From Oscillospiraceae bacterium (GTDB taxonomy: Bacteria; Bacillota; Clostridia; Oscillospirales; Oscillospiraceae), in the NCBI GenBank assembly GCA_020025345.1, contig JAHHSH010000001.1, positions 22,020 through 86,019 on the forward strand: 64,000 bases of DNA, written 5' to 3'. A model generated the notes under the pieces. That model searched no databases. It was not told where the DNA came from and saw only the letters and a program-made list of their open reading frames with translations. Positions 34,373 through 42,047 of the stretch are shown piece after piece. Positions within the stretch are counted from its first letter, which is position 1. Each line of letters opens with the position of its first letter. Position numbers and translations under genes: made by a program.

Positions 34373-35515
34373 TTACTTAACACCCAAGTGGCTGGAAATG
34401 ACCATACGCTGTACCTCAGAAGTACCCTCATAGATCTCGGTGATCTTAGCGTCGCGCATCATGCGCTCCACGGGATACTCACGGGTATAGCCGTAACCGC
34501 CGAACAGCTGTACGGCGCGACGAGTCACATCGGAAGCAGCTTCGGCAGCAAACAGCTTAGCCATAGCAGCGTCCATGCTGTAGGGCTCGTGGTTCTGCTT
34601 CTTCATAGCAGCAGAGTAGACCAGGAACTGAGCAGCCTGCATGCGGGTATGCATGTCAGCCAGCTGGAACTGAGTGTTCTGGAACTGAGACAGTCTTCTC
34701 TTGAACTGTACGCGCTCCTTGGTATACTTGATAGCCTCTTCAACAGCGCCCTCGCCCAGGCCCAGAGCCTGAGAAGCGATACCGATACGGCCGCCGTCCA
34801 GAGTCTGCATAGCGATCTTGAAGCCCTTGCCTTCCTTACCCAGCAGGTTCTCCTTAGGAACGATGCAGTCCTCGAAGATCAGGTCGCAGGTAGAGCTGCC
34901 GCGGATACCCATCTTCTTCTCGTGCTTGCCCTGAGAGAAGCCGGGGAAGTCCTTCTCCACGATGAAAGCGGAGATACCATGGTTGCCCTTGGAAGGATCA
35001 GTCATAGCGAAGACCACGAAGGTATCAGCAACGTTACCGTTGGTGATGAAGCACTTGGAACCGTTCAGAACGTAGTGGTCACCCTCCAGAACAGCAGTGG
35101 TCTGCTGACCGGAAGCATCGGTACCAGCGTTGGGCTCGGTCAGACCGAAAGCACCGATCTTCTTACCGGAGCACAGGTCGGGCAGATACTTTTTCTTCTG
35201 CTCCTCGGTACCATGCTCAAAGATAGGAGCGCAGCACAGGGAGGTATGTGCAGAAACGATAACAGCCGTCGTACCGCAAACCTTGGCCAGCTCTTCCACG
35301 CACATAGCATAGGACAGAACATCGCCGCCGGCTCCGCCGTACTCCTTGGGGAAGTAAATACCCATCATGCCCAGCTTTGCCATCTTCTCGACGGTCTCCA
35401 TGGGGAAACGCTCTTCCTCATCGATTTCAGCGGCCAGGGGCTTTACTTCGTTCTCTGCGAATTCGCGATACATCTTGCGAACGAGCAGCTGTTCCTTAGT
35501 CAGATGGAAATCCAT
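34373..35515 (-). CDS. bcd: Butyryl-CoA (acyl-CoA) dehydrogenase
   Basis: Reduces crotonyl-CoA to butyryl-CoA. The 380-residue flavoprotein begins MDFHLTKEQLLVRKMYREFAENEVKPLA and shows AFGLTEPNAGTDASG (FAD site, about 126) and FKRRLSQFQNTQFQLADM. The catalytic Glu lies in EIYEGTSEVQRMVISSHL at the C-terminus. Gene order directly before etfBA makes the butyryl-CoA role nearly certain. It would also take the crotonyl-CoA made by Kal from lysine (inference from the locus). Confidence 0.95.
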   Translation of the reverse strand: MDFHLTKEQLLVRKMYREFAENEVKPLAAEIDEEERFPMETVEKMAKLGMMGIYFPKEYGGAGGDVLSYAMCVEELAKVCGTTAVIVSAHTSLCCAPIFEHGTEEQKKKYLPDLCSGKKIGAFGLTEPNAGTDASGQQTTAVLEGDHYVLNGSKCFITNGNVADTFVVFAMTDPSKGNHGISAFIVEKDFPGFSQGKHEKKMGIRGSSTCDLIFEDCIVPKENLLGKEGKGFKIAMQTLDGGRIGIASQALGLGEGAVEEAIKYTKERVQFKRRLSQFQNTQFQLADMHTRMQAAQFLVYSAAMKKQNHEPYSMDAAMAKLFAAEAASDVTRRAVQLFGGYGYTREYPVERMMRDAKITEIYEGTSEVQRMVISSHLGVK

Positions 35516-35536
35516 ACTCTTTTCTCCTTTTCCGAA

Positions 35537-36373
35537 TTACTTTTTGTAGTTGAAGAAGCCCTCGCCGCTCTTGATACCGAGCTTGCCGGCGCGAACCATC
35601 TTCCGAATCAGTACGTTTGCACGATACTTGCTGTCGTGGGTCTCATTGTACAGGACATCCATGATGTTCAGCACGATATCCCAGCCGATCAGATCGCCCA
35701 GGTGCAGGGGGCCCATGGGGTGGTTAGCACCCAGCTGCATAGCAATATCGATATCTTCTGCGGAAGCAACGCCTTCCTGCAGAACGCAAACGCCTTCGTT
35801 GCAGTAGGGAATCAGGATCTTATTGACAACGAAGCCGGGAGCCTCATTGACAATAACAGGAGTCTTACCGATCTCAATAGACAGGTTCTTGATGGTCTCC
35901 ACCAGGGAGGCAGGAGTGTTAGCACCAGCAATGACCTCGACCAACTTCATAGCGGGCACGGGGTTAAAGAAGTGCATACCAACCAACTCATGCTTCAGGC
36001 CGGAAGCCATCTCAGTGATGGACAGGGAAGAAGTGTTGGTAGCAAAGATGGTGCTCTCCTTGCAGATAGCATCCAGCTTGCCCAGGATGTCCTTCTTGGT
36101 AGCCATGTTCTCAGCAACGCACTCGATGACCAGATCGGCATCGGCAGCAGCCTCAAACTCCTCTACCACGACGCGGCTCATCAGATCATCAGCAGCTTCC
36201 TGAGTCATCTTGCCCTTAGCAACTCTCTTTGCCAAGGAAGCAGCCAGCTTATCGCGATGACGCTGTGCGCTAGCAACGCTGGACGCATACATCATGGCCA
36301 CATGGCCCTTGGACGCGAATACCTGTGCAATACCACTGCCCATTGTACCGGCACCAAAAATTGCAACTTTCAT
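35537..36373 (-). CDS. hbd: 3-hydroxybutyryl-CoA dehydrogenase
   Basis: NAD(P)-dependent reduction of acetoacetyl-CoA. The 278-residue protein has an N-terminal Rossmann motif KVAIFGAGTMGSGIAQVFAS, the catalytic histidine in VGMHFFNPVPAMKLVEVI (about 138), and the C-terminal dimerisation domain (GANHPMGPLHLGDLIGWD). It lies between crt and bcd in the classic clostridial order. Confidence 0.95.
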   Translation of the reverse strand: MKVAIFGAGTMGSGIAQVFASKGHVAMMYASSVASAQRHRDKLAASLAKRVAKGKMTQEAADDLMSRVVVEEFEAAADADLVIECVAENMATKKDILGKLDAICKESTIFATNTSSLSITEMASGLKHELVGMHFFNPVPAMKLVEVIAGANTPASLVETIKNLSIEIGKTPVIVNEAPGFVVNKILIPYCNEGVCVLQEGVASAEDIDIAMQLGANHPMGPLHLGDLIGWDIVLNIMDVLYNETHDSKYRANVLIRKMVRAGKLGIKSGEGFFNYKK

Positions 36374-36450
36374 GATTCGTTCCTCCTACATAAAATTTAA
36401 AATACACTTTAATCATCAGGCCGGAGGGGCCTGTTAATTAACAAAAAGGA

Positions 36451-37230
36451 TTACTTGTTCTGATAGGGCTCATGCTTGCGCTTCTCCAGGAATGCGCTCA
36501 TGCCCTCTTTCTGATCAGCGGTCTCGAAGCAGCTGCCGAACAGCTTCTCCTCCACAACAATTGCCTGATCCATATCTACCTGCAGGCCGTCGTTGATAGC
36601 CTTCTTGCAGGCGCGAACAGCGATCGGTGCGTTCTTGGCGATGGTGGTGGCCATCTTCTCCGCAGCAGCCATCAGCTCTTCCACGGGATAGATCGCGTTG
36701 ACCAGACCAATTCGCAGGGCCTCATCGGCCTTGATATTTTTAGCGGTGTAGATCATCTGCTTGGCCATACCAGGGCCTACCAGACGAGCCAGACGCTGGG
36801 TGCCGCCGAAACCGGGAGTAATGCCCAAACCGGCCTCCGGCTGGCCAAACACTGCGCTGTCAGCACACAGGCGGATGTCACAGCTCATAGCCAGCTCGCA
36901 GCCGCCGCCCAGAGCAAAGCCGTTCACAGCGGCGATGGTGGGGATCGGCAGAGTCTCCAGCTTGCGGAACACATCATTGCCCTTCTTACCGAAGCTCTCG
37001 CCCTCAGCCTTCGTCAGGCTGCTCATTTCACCGATGTCAGCACCGGCCACGAAAGCCTTCTCACCTGCACCGGTCAGCACCAGAGCATAAATCTCCTCGT
37101 CGGCCTTTACCTGCTCCACCAGCTCGTTCAGATCCTCCAGCACTTGAGAATTCAAGGCATTGAGAGCCTTAGGACGGTTGATGGTTGCCACTGCAATGTG
37201 GCCCTTCTTTTCCAGCAAAACATTCGTCAC
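36451..37230 (-). CDS. crt: 3-hydroxybutyryl-CoA dehydratase (crotonase)
   Basis: Dehydrates 3-hydroxybutyryl-CoA to crotonyl-CoA. The protein has the crotonase fold signature FVAGADIGEMSSLTKAEG (oxyanion loop), ALGGGCELAMSCDIRL and the catalytic Glu in PEAGLGITPGFGGTQRL. The start is GTG at 37230, 8 bases after AGGAGG; an in-frame ATG at 37251 overlaps the ribosome binding site and is rejected. This gives 259 residues, the normal length. First gene of the butyrate operon. Confidence 0.95.
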   Translation of the reverse strand: MTNVLLEKKGHIAVATINRPKALNALNSQVLEDLNELVEQVKADEEIYALVLTGAGEKAFVAGADIGEMSSLTKAEGESFGKKGNDVFRKLETLPIPTIAAVNGFALGGGCELAMSCDIRLCADSAVFGQPEAGLGITPGFGGTQRLARLVGPGMAKQMIYTAKNIKADEALRIGLVNAIYPVEELMAAAEKMATTIAKNAPIAVRACKKAINDGLQVDMDQAIVVEEKLFGSCFETADQKEGMSAFLEKRKHEPYQNK

Positions 37231-37344
37231 GTTGGGTTTCCTCCTTCTCATTTAAGCCGTGCGTACACGGTGCAGCGTGCGCCGTGGCGCGCTTATTGGA
37301 GAGGTTGCTGTACTTCCAGCATATTTCCCCTTCATACATTATGC

Positions 37345-37373
37345 ATTATAGTATATCGTCTAAAATTTATCAA
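37345..37373 (-). promoter_or_regulatory. Promoter of the butyrate operon
   Basis: Minus-strand TTGATA (complement of 37368-37373), 17-base spacer, TATAAT (complement of 37345-37350). The untranslated leader is about 105 bases and contains a GC-rich inverted segment (GTGCAGCGTGCGCCGTGGCGCGC), shown here only by position 37268-37291. Confidence 0.75.
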
Positions 37374-37507
37374 GCCCCACCGCCGCTCTTTTTCCTTTTT
37401 AGCACTATGTACAAAACCAGTCCTTCATCTTTAGTATTTTTAACCTCTTGCTTTTCTGTTTTACCTCCCCCCTTTTTACGTCAGAACTGCATTTCGAGAA
37501 AAAACCG

Positions 37508-37537
37508 TTTACATCACCCCATATTTTGTGGTATAAA
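37508..37537 (+). promoter_or_regulatory. Promoter of trmB
   Basis: TTTACA (37508-37513), 18-base spacer, TATAAA (37532-37537), 51 bases before the start codon. Confidence 0.55.
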
Positions 37538-37587
37538 GGAAATTGAAATTTTACAGCCAAAGGCTGTTTCAGGAGGATGTACCCACC

Positions 37588-38274
37588 ATGCGCATGAGAA
37601 AGAAAAAGAACCTGCAACCCAGAATGGAGGCCTGCCGCACACTTTGGATCACGGATCCTTTTGAACATAAGGGCCGCTGGCGTGAGCTGTTTCCCCAGGC
37701 CCGTGAGATTCGGGTAGAAGTAGGCTGCGGCAAGGGCCGCTTCACTGCCGAAACAGCTGCCGCTGAACCCGACGTACTGCTGATCGCTGTAGAGAAAGTA
37801 CCGGACGCTATGGTCGTCGCCATGGAGCGATGCCGCGATGCAGGGCTTAAAAACGTATTCTTCGTAGACGGTGATGCCGCCACGCTGCCAGAGATGTTTG
37901 GCAGCGGCGAGATCGACCGCATCTATATCAACTTTTGTGATCCGTGGCCCAAGAGCAACCAGGCCAAACGCCGTCTGACCCACGGTAATTTCCTGAAAAT
38001 TTATCGTCAGGTGTTAAAGATGGGTGGAGAGATTCACTTCAAGAGCGACAACGACAAGCTGTTCGCCTTCTCCGTAGAGGAGATCCCCCAGTTCGGCTTT
38101 GCTCTTTCAGAGGTGACCACAGATCTTCACTCTAACGGTCCCGTCGGTGTCATGACCGACTACGAGGCCAAGTTCTATGCCGAGGGCAAGAACATCAACC
38201 GCTGCGTTGCCACGATGGTTCCTTGGGAGGCCCCGGCGGCAACAGCTGAAGAAGCTGCAACAGACGAGCAATAA
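37588..38274 (+). CDS. trmB: tRNA (guanine-N7)-methyltransferase
   Basis: SAM-dependent methylation of G46 in tRNA. The 228-residue protein has motif I VEVGCGKGRFTAETA (about 46), DRIYINFCDPWPKSNQAKRRL (about 110, with the catalytic Asp) and GGEIHFKSDN (about 148). It carries an Ala-rich tail after the last conserved MTDYEAKF. The start at 37588 follows AGGAGG; a farther upstream ATG in frame lacks a ribosome binding site. Confidence 0.95.
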   Translation: MRMRKKKNLQPRMEACRTLWITDPFEHKGRWRELFPQAREIRVEVGCGKGRFTAETAAAEPDVLLIAVEKVPDAMVVAMERCRDAGLKNVFFVDGDAATLPEMFGSGEIDRIYINFCDPWPKSNQAKRRLTHGNFLKIYRQVLKMGGEIHFKSDNDKLFAFSVEEIPQFGFALSEVTTDLHSNGPVGVMTDYEAKFYAEGKNINRCVATMVPWEAPAATAEEAATDEQ

Positions 38275-38331
38275 TTCCCCAAAACTCGCGCCTTTGTTTT
38301 CCGCAGCCAAGGAAAACTTTTGCACAGAAAA

Positions 38332-38363
38332 AAGCCCTGCCGGAGTACATCCCGGCAGGGCTT
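38332..38363 (-). terminator. Terminator, mainly minus-strand
   Basis: AAGCCCTGCCGG (38332-38343) pairs with CCGGCAGGGCTT (38352-38363); the minus-strand copy runs into TTTTTTCTG, the plus-strand copy only into TTCTCTG. It may stop trmB as well. Confidence 0.75.
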
Positions 38364-38450
38364 CTCTGTTATCTTTCACCGTGATTTTCTGATCGGCAGC
38401 CAGCGTGTATCCGTCCGGTGCGGTGGTCTGATGCAGCATAGTCGTAAATG
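38364..38450 (-). pseudogene. Fragment resembling a SpaA/Cna-B surface-protein tail
   Basis: In one minus-strand frame the sequence reads HQTTAPDGYTLAADQKITV, which looks like the terminal strand of a SpaA or Cna-B pilin-type domain (usual form ETTAPxGYTLA...ItFTV). No longer coherent domain or start is present upstream, and the frame ends in the terminator stem. I read it as a remnant of a lost surface-protein gene; chance resemblance cannot be excluded. Confidence 0.35.
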
Positions 38451-38559
38451 TTGAGCAGGCTGTCAGTGGAGCCACCGCCTGCCGACTGGGAAAAGTCATC
38501 GATATTCGCAAACCTGCGAGAGAAACGGGGTCTGTAGTCACCCTTTTTAAGGGGAAAAT

Positions 38560-38606
38560 AAGAAATCCGAGATTGGTTTTATCAAACCTTTCTCGGATTT
38601 CTTTCT
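38560..38606. terminator. Bidirectional terminator
   Basis: AAGAAATCCGAGA (38560-38572) pairs with TCTCGGATTTCTT (38591-38603). It lies downstream of the flavodiiron gene on the minus strand. Confidence 0.75.
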
Positions 38607-38697
38607 TGCCGCCTTGTATCACCTGATTAAAAAGTTTTTAGCATTTCCTGCATCACTTTCTTATCCGGCATACGCAAACGGTTACACCTGCATTTTA

Positions 38698-40164
38698 TTA
38701 GTCTTTCTTTTCCACAAACTGATCGGCCGGGGCGTTGCACAGCGGGCAACGGAAGTCCGCCGGAACAGATTCGCCCTCATAGATGAAGCCGCACAGTGAG
38801 CAGACAAACTTTTTAGGCTCCGTCTTCTCATCAAAGTAGCTGGCATCTGCACCGCACAGGGGGCACTTATAGTCTTCAGGCAGTGCATCTCCCTCGTACA
38901 CATAGCCACAGATCCGGCACACATAGCGCTTTTGCGGCTTGCCAGAAGCAGCCTCCGCGTGGCGCTCACGCTTCATATCCTCCACAATGAGGCCGGCCAG
39001 CCGCTCCAGCATCGGCTCCTGATGGGCCTTAAGCGCAGAGCGGATCGAGAGTGGATCTGCCAGCTCCTTCCAGCCCAGCGGCTCCAGAATCTTCTTCATG
39101 CCGCGGCCGGAAGTGGGTGCCCAAGAGCCGTTTTCAATCAGCAGATAGCTGCGATTCTGCAGGCCGTGAGCCACCAGATCATGAAGCAACTGCTCCATGG
39201 TCACAAACACACCGGAATTATATGTAGTCGCTGCAAAAACAAGATGACTTGCCTTGAATGCTGCGGACACGATATAGGAAGCCGGTGTCACAGAGGTATC
39301 AAACATCTTCACCCGCACACCCTGCTCTGCCAAACGGCAGGCCAGAATATTGGCTGTGTTCTCCGTGTGACCATAGACGGAGGCATAGGCGATGACCACG
39401 CTCTTTTCCTCCGGTTCCCAGCGGCTCCACAGATCGTATTTCTCGAGAATCCAGCCCAGATCCTTGCGCCAGACAAAGCCGTGGAGAGGCAACAGCATCT
39501 CGATCTGCAGCTTGGCAGCCTTCTTCAATACCGCCTGCACCTGCTTGCCGTACTTACCCACAATATTGCTGTAGTAGCGGCGTGCCTCGTCCAGATAATC
39601 CCGCTCAAAATTCACCTCGTCGGCAAAAAGCTGGCCATTGATAGCGCCGAAGCAGCCAAAGGCATCCGCCGTCATCAGCAGACGATCCGTCCGGTCATAG
39701 GTCATCATGACCTCGGGCCAGTGAACCATGGGTGCCTCGATGAATTCCAGTGTATGCCGACCGGTGCAGAGAGTATCCCCCTCCTTCACGGTGGTGATGT
39801 TCTTTCCGGCAGCAGTATCAAAGAACTGACCCAGCATCGTGGCAGCCTTAGCCGTACACAGCACCTGCAGATGCGGGAAACGCAGCAGCAGTTCCTCCAC
39901 CAGTGCCGTATGGTCCGGCTCCAGATGTTGAACAATGAGATAGTCCAGCTCCCGGCCATCCAGCTCATGAAGCAGGTTCTGCCGGAATGTCTCGACAACA
40001 GCACTGTCCGCGGTATCAAAGAGCACCGTCTTTTCGTCCTTCAAGAGATAGCTGTTGAAGGAGATGCCGTCCGGCACGCCGAATACGCCTTCAAACATGG
40101 CAAGACGTCGTGCGTCAGCTCCCACCCACGTATAATCGTCATTAATCTTCCTCGTACAATACAT
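38698..40164 (-). CDS. Flavodiiron protein with two C-terminal rubredoxin domains
   Basis: Reduces O2 to water or NO to N2O and protects anaerobes. Domains: metallo-beta-lactamase-like diiron domain (1-250) with ligands in QHLEPDHTA, APMVHWPEVM, TADAFGCFG and LPLHGFVW, all intact. A flavodoxin domain (about 257-395; VIAYASVYGHTENTAN) follows. Two rubredoxin-like domains come last, each with paired CxxC motifs: CRICGYVYEG...CPLCGAD (about 415-450) and CSLCGFIYEG...CPLCNAP (about 455-488). One fused rubredoxin is known; two in tandem is uncommon. 488 residues. Confidence 0.94.
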   Translation of the reverse strand: MYCTRKINDDYTWVGADARRLAMFEGVFGVPDGISFNSYLLKDEKTVLFDTADSAVVETFRQNLLHELDGRELDYLIVQHLEPDHTALVEELLLRFPHLQVLCTAKAATMLGQFFDTAAGKNITTVKEGDTLCTGRHTLEFIEAPMVHWPEVMMTYDRTDRLLMTADAFGCFGAINGQLFADEVNFERDYLDEARRYYSNIVGKYGKQVQAVLKKAAKLQIEMLLPLHGFVWRKDLGWILEKYDLWSRWEPEEKSVVIAYASVYGHTENTANILACRLAEQGVRVKMFDTSVTPASYIVSAAFKASHLVFAATTYNSGVFVTMEQLLHDLVAHGLQNRSYLLIENGSWAPTSGRGMKKILEPLGWKELADPLSIRSALKAHQEPMLERLAGLIVEDMKRERHAEAASGKPQKRYVCRICGYVYEGDALPEDYKCPLCGADASYFDEKTEPKKFVCSLCGFIYEGESVPADFRCPLCNAPADQFVEKKD

Positions 40165-40292
40165 TGCATTCCCTCCATATTCTCTCAGTTTTTCGTAGTA
40201 AAAGTTTTCGTTTATTCTTTAACATTTTTATTGTAGCATAAAGCAAACAAAAAAACACGTCGCAAATGCAACATTTTTGAAATTTTAAAGAA

Positions 40293-40327
40293 AAACACGC
40301 CCCGAAGCAATGCTTCAAGGCGTGTTT
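40293..40327 (-). terminator. Terminator of the infC-rpmI-rplT operon
   Basis: Minus-strand AAACACGCC (complement of 40319-40327) and GGCGTGTTT (complement of 40293-40301) form the stem base, followed by TTCTTTAAAATTT. Confidence 0.8.
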
Positions 40328-40346
40328 GCTTTTTAAGTTCAGAAAC

Positions 40347-40697
40347 TTAGGCCTTCTTGGCGATCTCGCACAGAGCGGTGAAAGCCACAGCGTCGTTGAT
40401 TGCCATCTCAGAGAGCATCTTGCGGTTGATCTGGATACCGGCAACCTTCAGACCGTGCATGAAGGTGGAATAGTTCATGCCGTTCAGCTTGCAAGCAGCG
40501 CTGATACGGGTGATCCACAGCTGACGGAAGTCTCTCTTCTTCAGACGGCGGCTCACATAAGCGTAGGTCAGGGACTTCATGACCTGCTCGTTAGCCATCT
40601 TAAAGTGCTTGGACTTAGCGCCCCAATAGCCCTTAGCCAGCTTCAGCGTCTTATTTCTTCTTTTACGCGCCATCATAGCGCCTTTAACTCTTGCCAT
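40347..40697 (-). CDS. rplT: Large ribosomal subunit protein bL20
   Basis: A 116-residue basic protein beginning [26 protein letters not shown] with the conserved [27 protein letters not shown]20 is needed early in 50S assembly and, in Bacillus, represses its own operon by binding the infC leader. It is the last gene of the operon. Confidence 0.98.
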   Translation of the reverse strand: MARVKGAMMARKRRNKTLKLAKGYWGAKSKHFKMANEQVMKSLTYAYVSRRLKKRDFRQLWITRISAACKLNGMNYSTFMHGLKVAGIQINRKMLSEMAINDAVAFTALCEIAKKA

Positions 40698-40731
40698 TTC
40701 TTATTGCCTCCTATTCTAACGAAATCGTATC

Positions 40732-40929
40732 TTATTTGTAAGGAATCATCTTGCGGACAGTAGCCTCGTTGGTTCTGTCAGCATAGGTGCCGGTGCGCAG
40801 ACGACGGCCGCGCTTGGTGTCCTTCTTGGTCAGGATGTGGCTCTTGAAAGCGTGAGCTCTCTTGACCTTGCCGGATTTCGTCAGGTTGAAGCGCTTCTTG
40901 GCTCCGCTGTGAGTCTTCAGTTTAGGCAT
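40732..40929 (-). CDS. rpmI: Large ribosomal subunit protein bL35
   Basis: A 65-residue protein, [20 protein letters not shown] and [20 protein letters not shown] (written in parts), ending [22 protein letters not shown]. Typical length and position between infC and rplT. Confidence 0.98.
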   Translation of the reverse strand: MPKLKTHSGAKKRFNLTKSGKVKRAHAFKSHILTKKDTKRGRRLRTGTYADRTNEATVRKMIPYK

Positions 40930-40983
40930 AATAATTTACTCCTTCCAATGTTTTCTTCTGCATATTGCGTGAAGAACGCTATT

Positions 40984-41502
40984 TTATTTACCGGTTTTCG
41001 GGGACAGGAACATGGACATATTTCTGCCTTCCATCTTGGCGGCCTTGTCCATGGTTGCTACTTCGGCACACATTTCTGCAAACTTTTTCAGCAGATCCCG
41101 GCCGATTTCCGTGTGAGCCATCTCTCTGCCGCGGAAACGGACGGAGACCTTCACGCGGTTCCCATCTGCCAGAAACTTCTGCGCATTCTTCAGTTTGGTG
41201 TTAAAATCACCCACGTCAATGCCCGGAGACATGCGAATTTCCTTGATCTCCACCACATGCTGGTTTTTCTTTGCTTCCTTCTCCCGCTTGCTCTGCTCGA
41301 ACTTGAACTTACCGTAGTTCATGAGCTTGCACACAGGCGGCTGTGCCTGCGGAGAAATCTTCACCAAATCCAGACCCTGCTCCTCTGCAATGTCCAGAGC
41401 CTCTGTCGAGGACATGATGCCCAGCTGTTCACCGGTGGCGCCGATGAGGCGAATCTCCTTGTCGCGGATCTCTTCGTTCAGTTGATGCACTACCTTGCTA
41501 AT
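40984..41502 (-). CDS. infC: Translation initiation factor IF-3, AUU start
   Basis: IF-3 keeps ribosomal subunits apart and checks the start codon. The protein reads SKVVHQLNEEIRDKEIRLIGATGEQLG at its N-terminus, then NYGKFKFEQSKREKEAKKNQ (linker) and RMSPGIDVGDFNTKLKNAQKFL in the C-domain. No ATG, GTG or TTG is suitably placed: GGAGGT (complement of 41511-41516) lies 8 bases before ATT at 41500-41502, which is in frame at exactly the family N-terminus. An AUU start is known for infC in E. coli, where IF-3 discriminates against it and so limits its own synthesis. This gives 172 residues. Confidence 0.93.
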   Translation of the reverse strand: MSKVVHQLNEEIRDKEIRLIGATGEQLGIMSSTEALDIAEEQGLDLVKISPQAQPPVCKLMNYGKFKFEQSKREKEAKKNQHVVEIKEIRMSPGIDVGDFNTKLKNAQKFLADGNRVKVSVRFRGREMAHTEIGRDLLKKFAEMCAEVATMDKAAKMEGRNMSMFLSPKTGK

Positions 41503-41516
41503 ACCGAAGCACCTCC

Positions 41517-41655
41517 AATCCAAAAATAAAAAACGCGAATGCTCATAGCATCCGCGCAGCAAGCAAAGCCCAGCTAATGGGCTCTCTTCTTACAAGCTGT
41601 TAACCTTTTCGCCACTGCTTAAGGTGAGGCGGATGCACCGACCTTCTTTGTTTTC
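41517..41655 (-). promoter_or_regulatory. infC leader with attenuator (L20 leader type)
   Basis: Between promoter and infC the minus strand has a structured leader ending in a terminator directly before the ribosome binding site: CGCGGATGCT (complement of 41547-41556) pairs with AGCATTCGCG (complement of 41534-41543), followed by TTTTTTATTTTT. The position and operon match the L20-controlled attenuator of Bacillus. The L20 binding fold itself was not verified. Confidence 0.78.
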
Positions 41656-41661
41656 CTTGAT

Positions 41662-41690
41662 ATTTTACTACAAGCAATGGACTTTGTCAA
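41662..41690 (-). promoter_or_regulatory. Promoter of infC-rpmI-rplT
   Basis: Minus-strand TTGACA (complement of 41685-41690), 17-base spacer, TAAAAT (complement of 41662-41667). Confidence 0.85.
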
Positions 41691-41821
41691 CAACTTTTTG
41701 TATATTTCTTTTGGCCGCTTATAATTCTTATATACATTCAGAACTTTTTGCATTTTTTGCATATCCCGCAGATTTCCGGCAACACTACCACAGTACACAA
41801 CGTACAGAAGGAGGTGTCCTC

Positions 41822-41965
41822 ATGGACAATTACAAGAACGCCAAAGATAGCACCAAGAACAGCAAGGGCAGCCAGAGCCGCAATGCCAACAACACCAACT
41901 CCAAGAACGCCAAGAACGAGAACGCAAAAGGCGAAAACACCCGCAACGAGACCAACGCCCGCTGA
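41822..41965 (+). CDS. 47-residue Asn/Lys-rich small protein
   Basis: A short hydrophilic protein of low complexity, composed mainly of Asn, Lys, Ser, Thr and Glu with repeated NAK/NSK/NEN units and no hydrophobic segment. It begins MDNYKNAKDSTKNSKG. The near-perfect ribosome binding site AAGGAGGTG and a following strong terminator argue that it is expressed. Its composition recalls small spore proteins of the gamma-SASP or Tlp kind, but no motif proves this and I leave the function open. Confidence 0.72.
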   Translation: MDNYKNAKDSTKNSKGSQSRNANNTNSKNAKNENAKGENTRNETNAR

Positions 41966-41984
41966 CGTCCGGCAATAAACAATA

Positions 41985-42037
41985 CTGCCGTACAGAGCCG
42001 CAGGAAATCCCTGCCGCTCTGTACGGCATTGTTCTTT
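41985..42037 (+). terminator. Terminator of the Asn-rich protein gene
   Basis: GCCGTACAGAGC (41987-41998) pairs with GCTCTGTACGGC (42016-42027), then TTGTTCTTTC. It also lies just beyond the convergent vanY-like gene. Confidence 0.85.
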
Positions 42038-42047
42038 CTAAAAAGAT

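Noticed and set aside
34388..36400. Open frame of 670 codons antisense to bcd and hbd
   Set aside because: Strong codon bias in the highly expressed butyrate genes removes the codons whose complements are stops, so long antisense frames arise by chance. The frame also crosses the intergenic gap without any start signal.
38107..38622. 171-codon minus-strand frame downstream of trmB as a full gene
   Set aside because: It runs into the convergent trmB coding sequence and lacks a ribosome binding site; only the short SpaA-like stretch is noteworthy.
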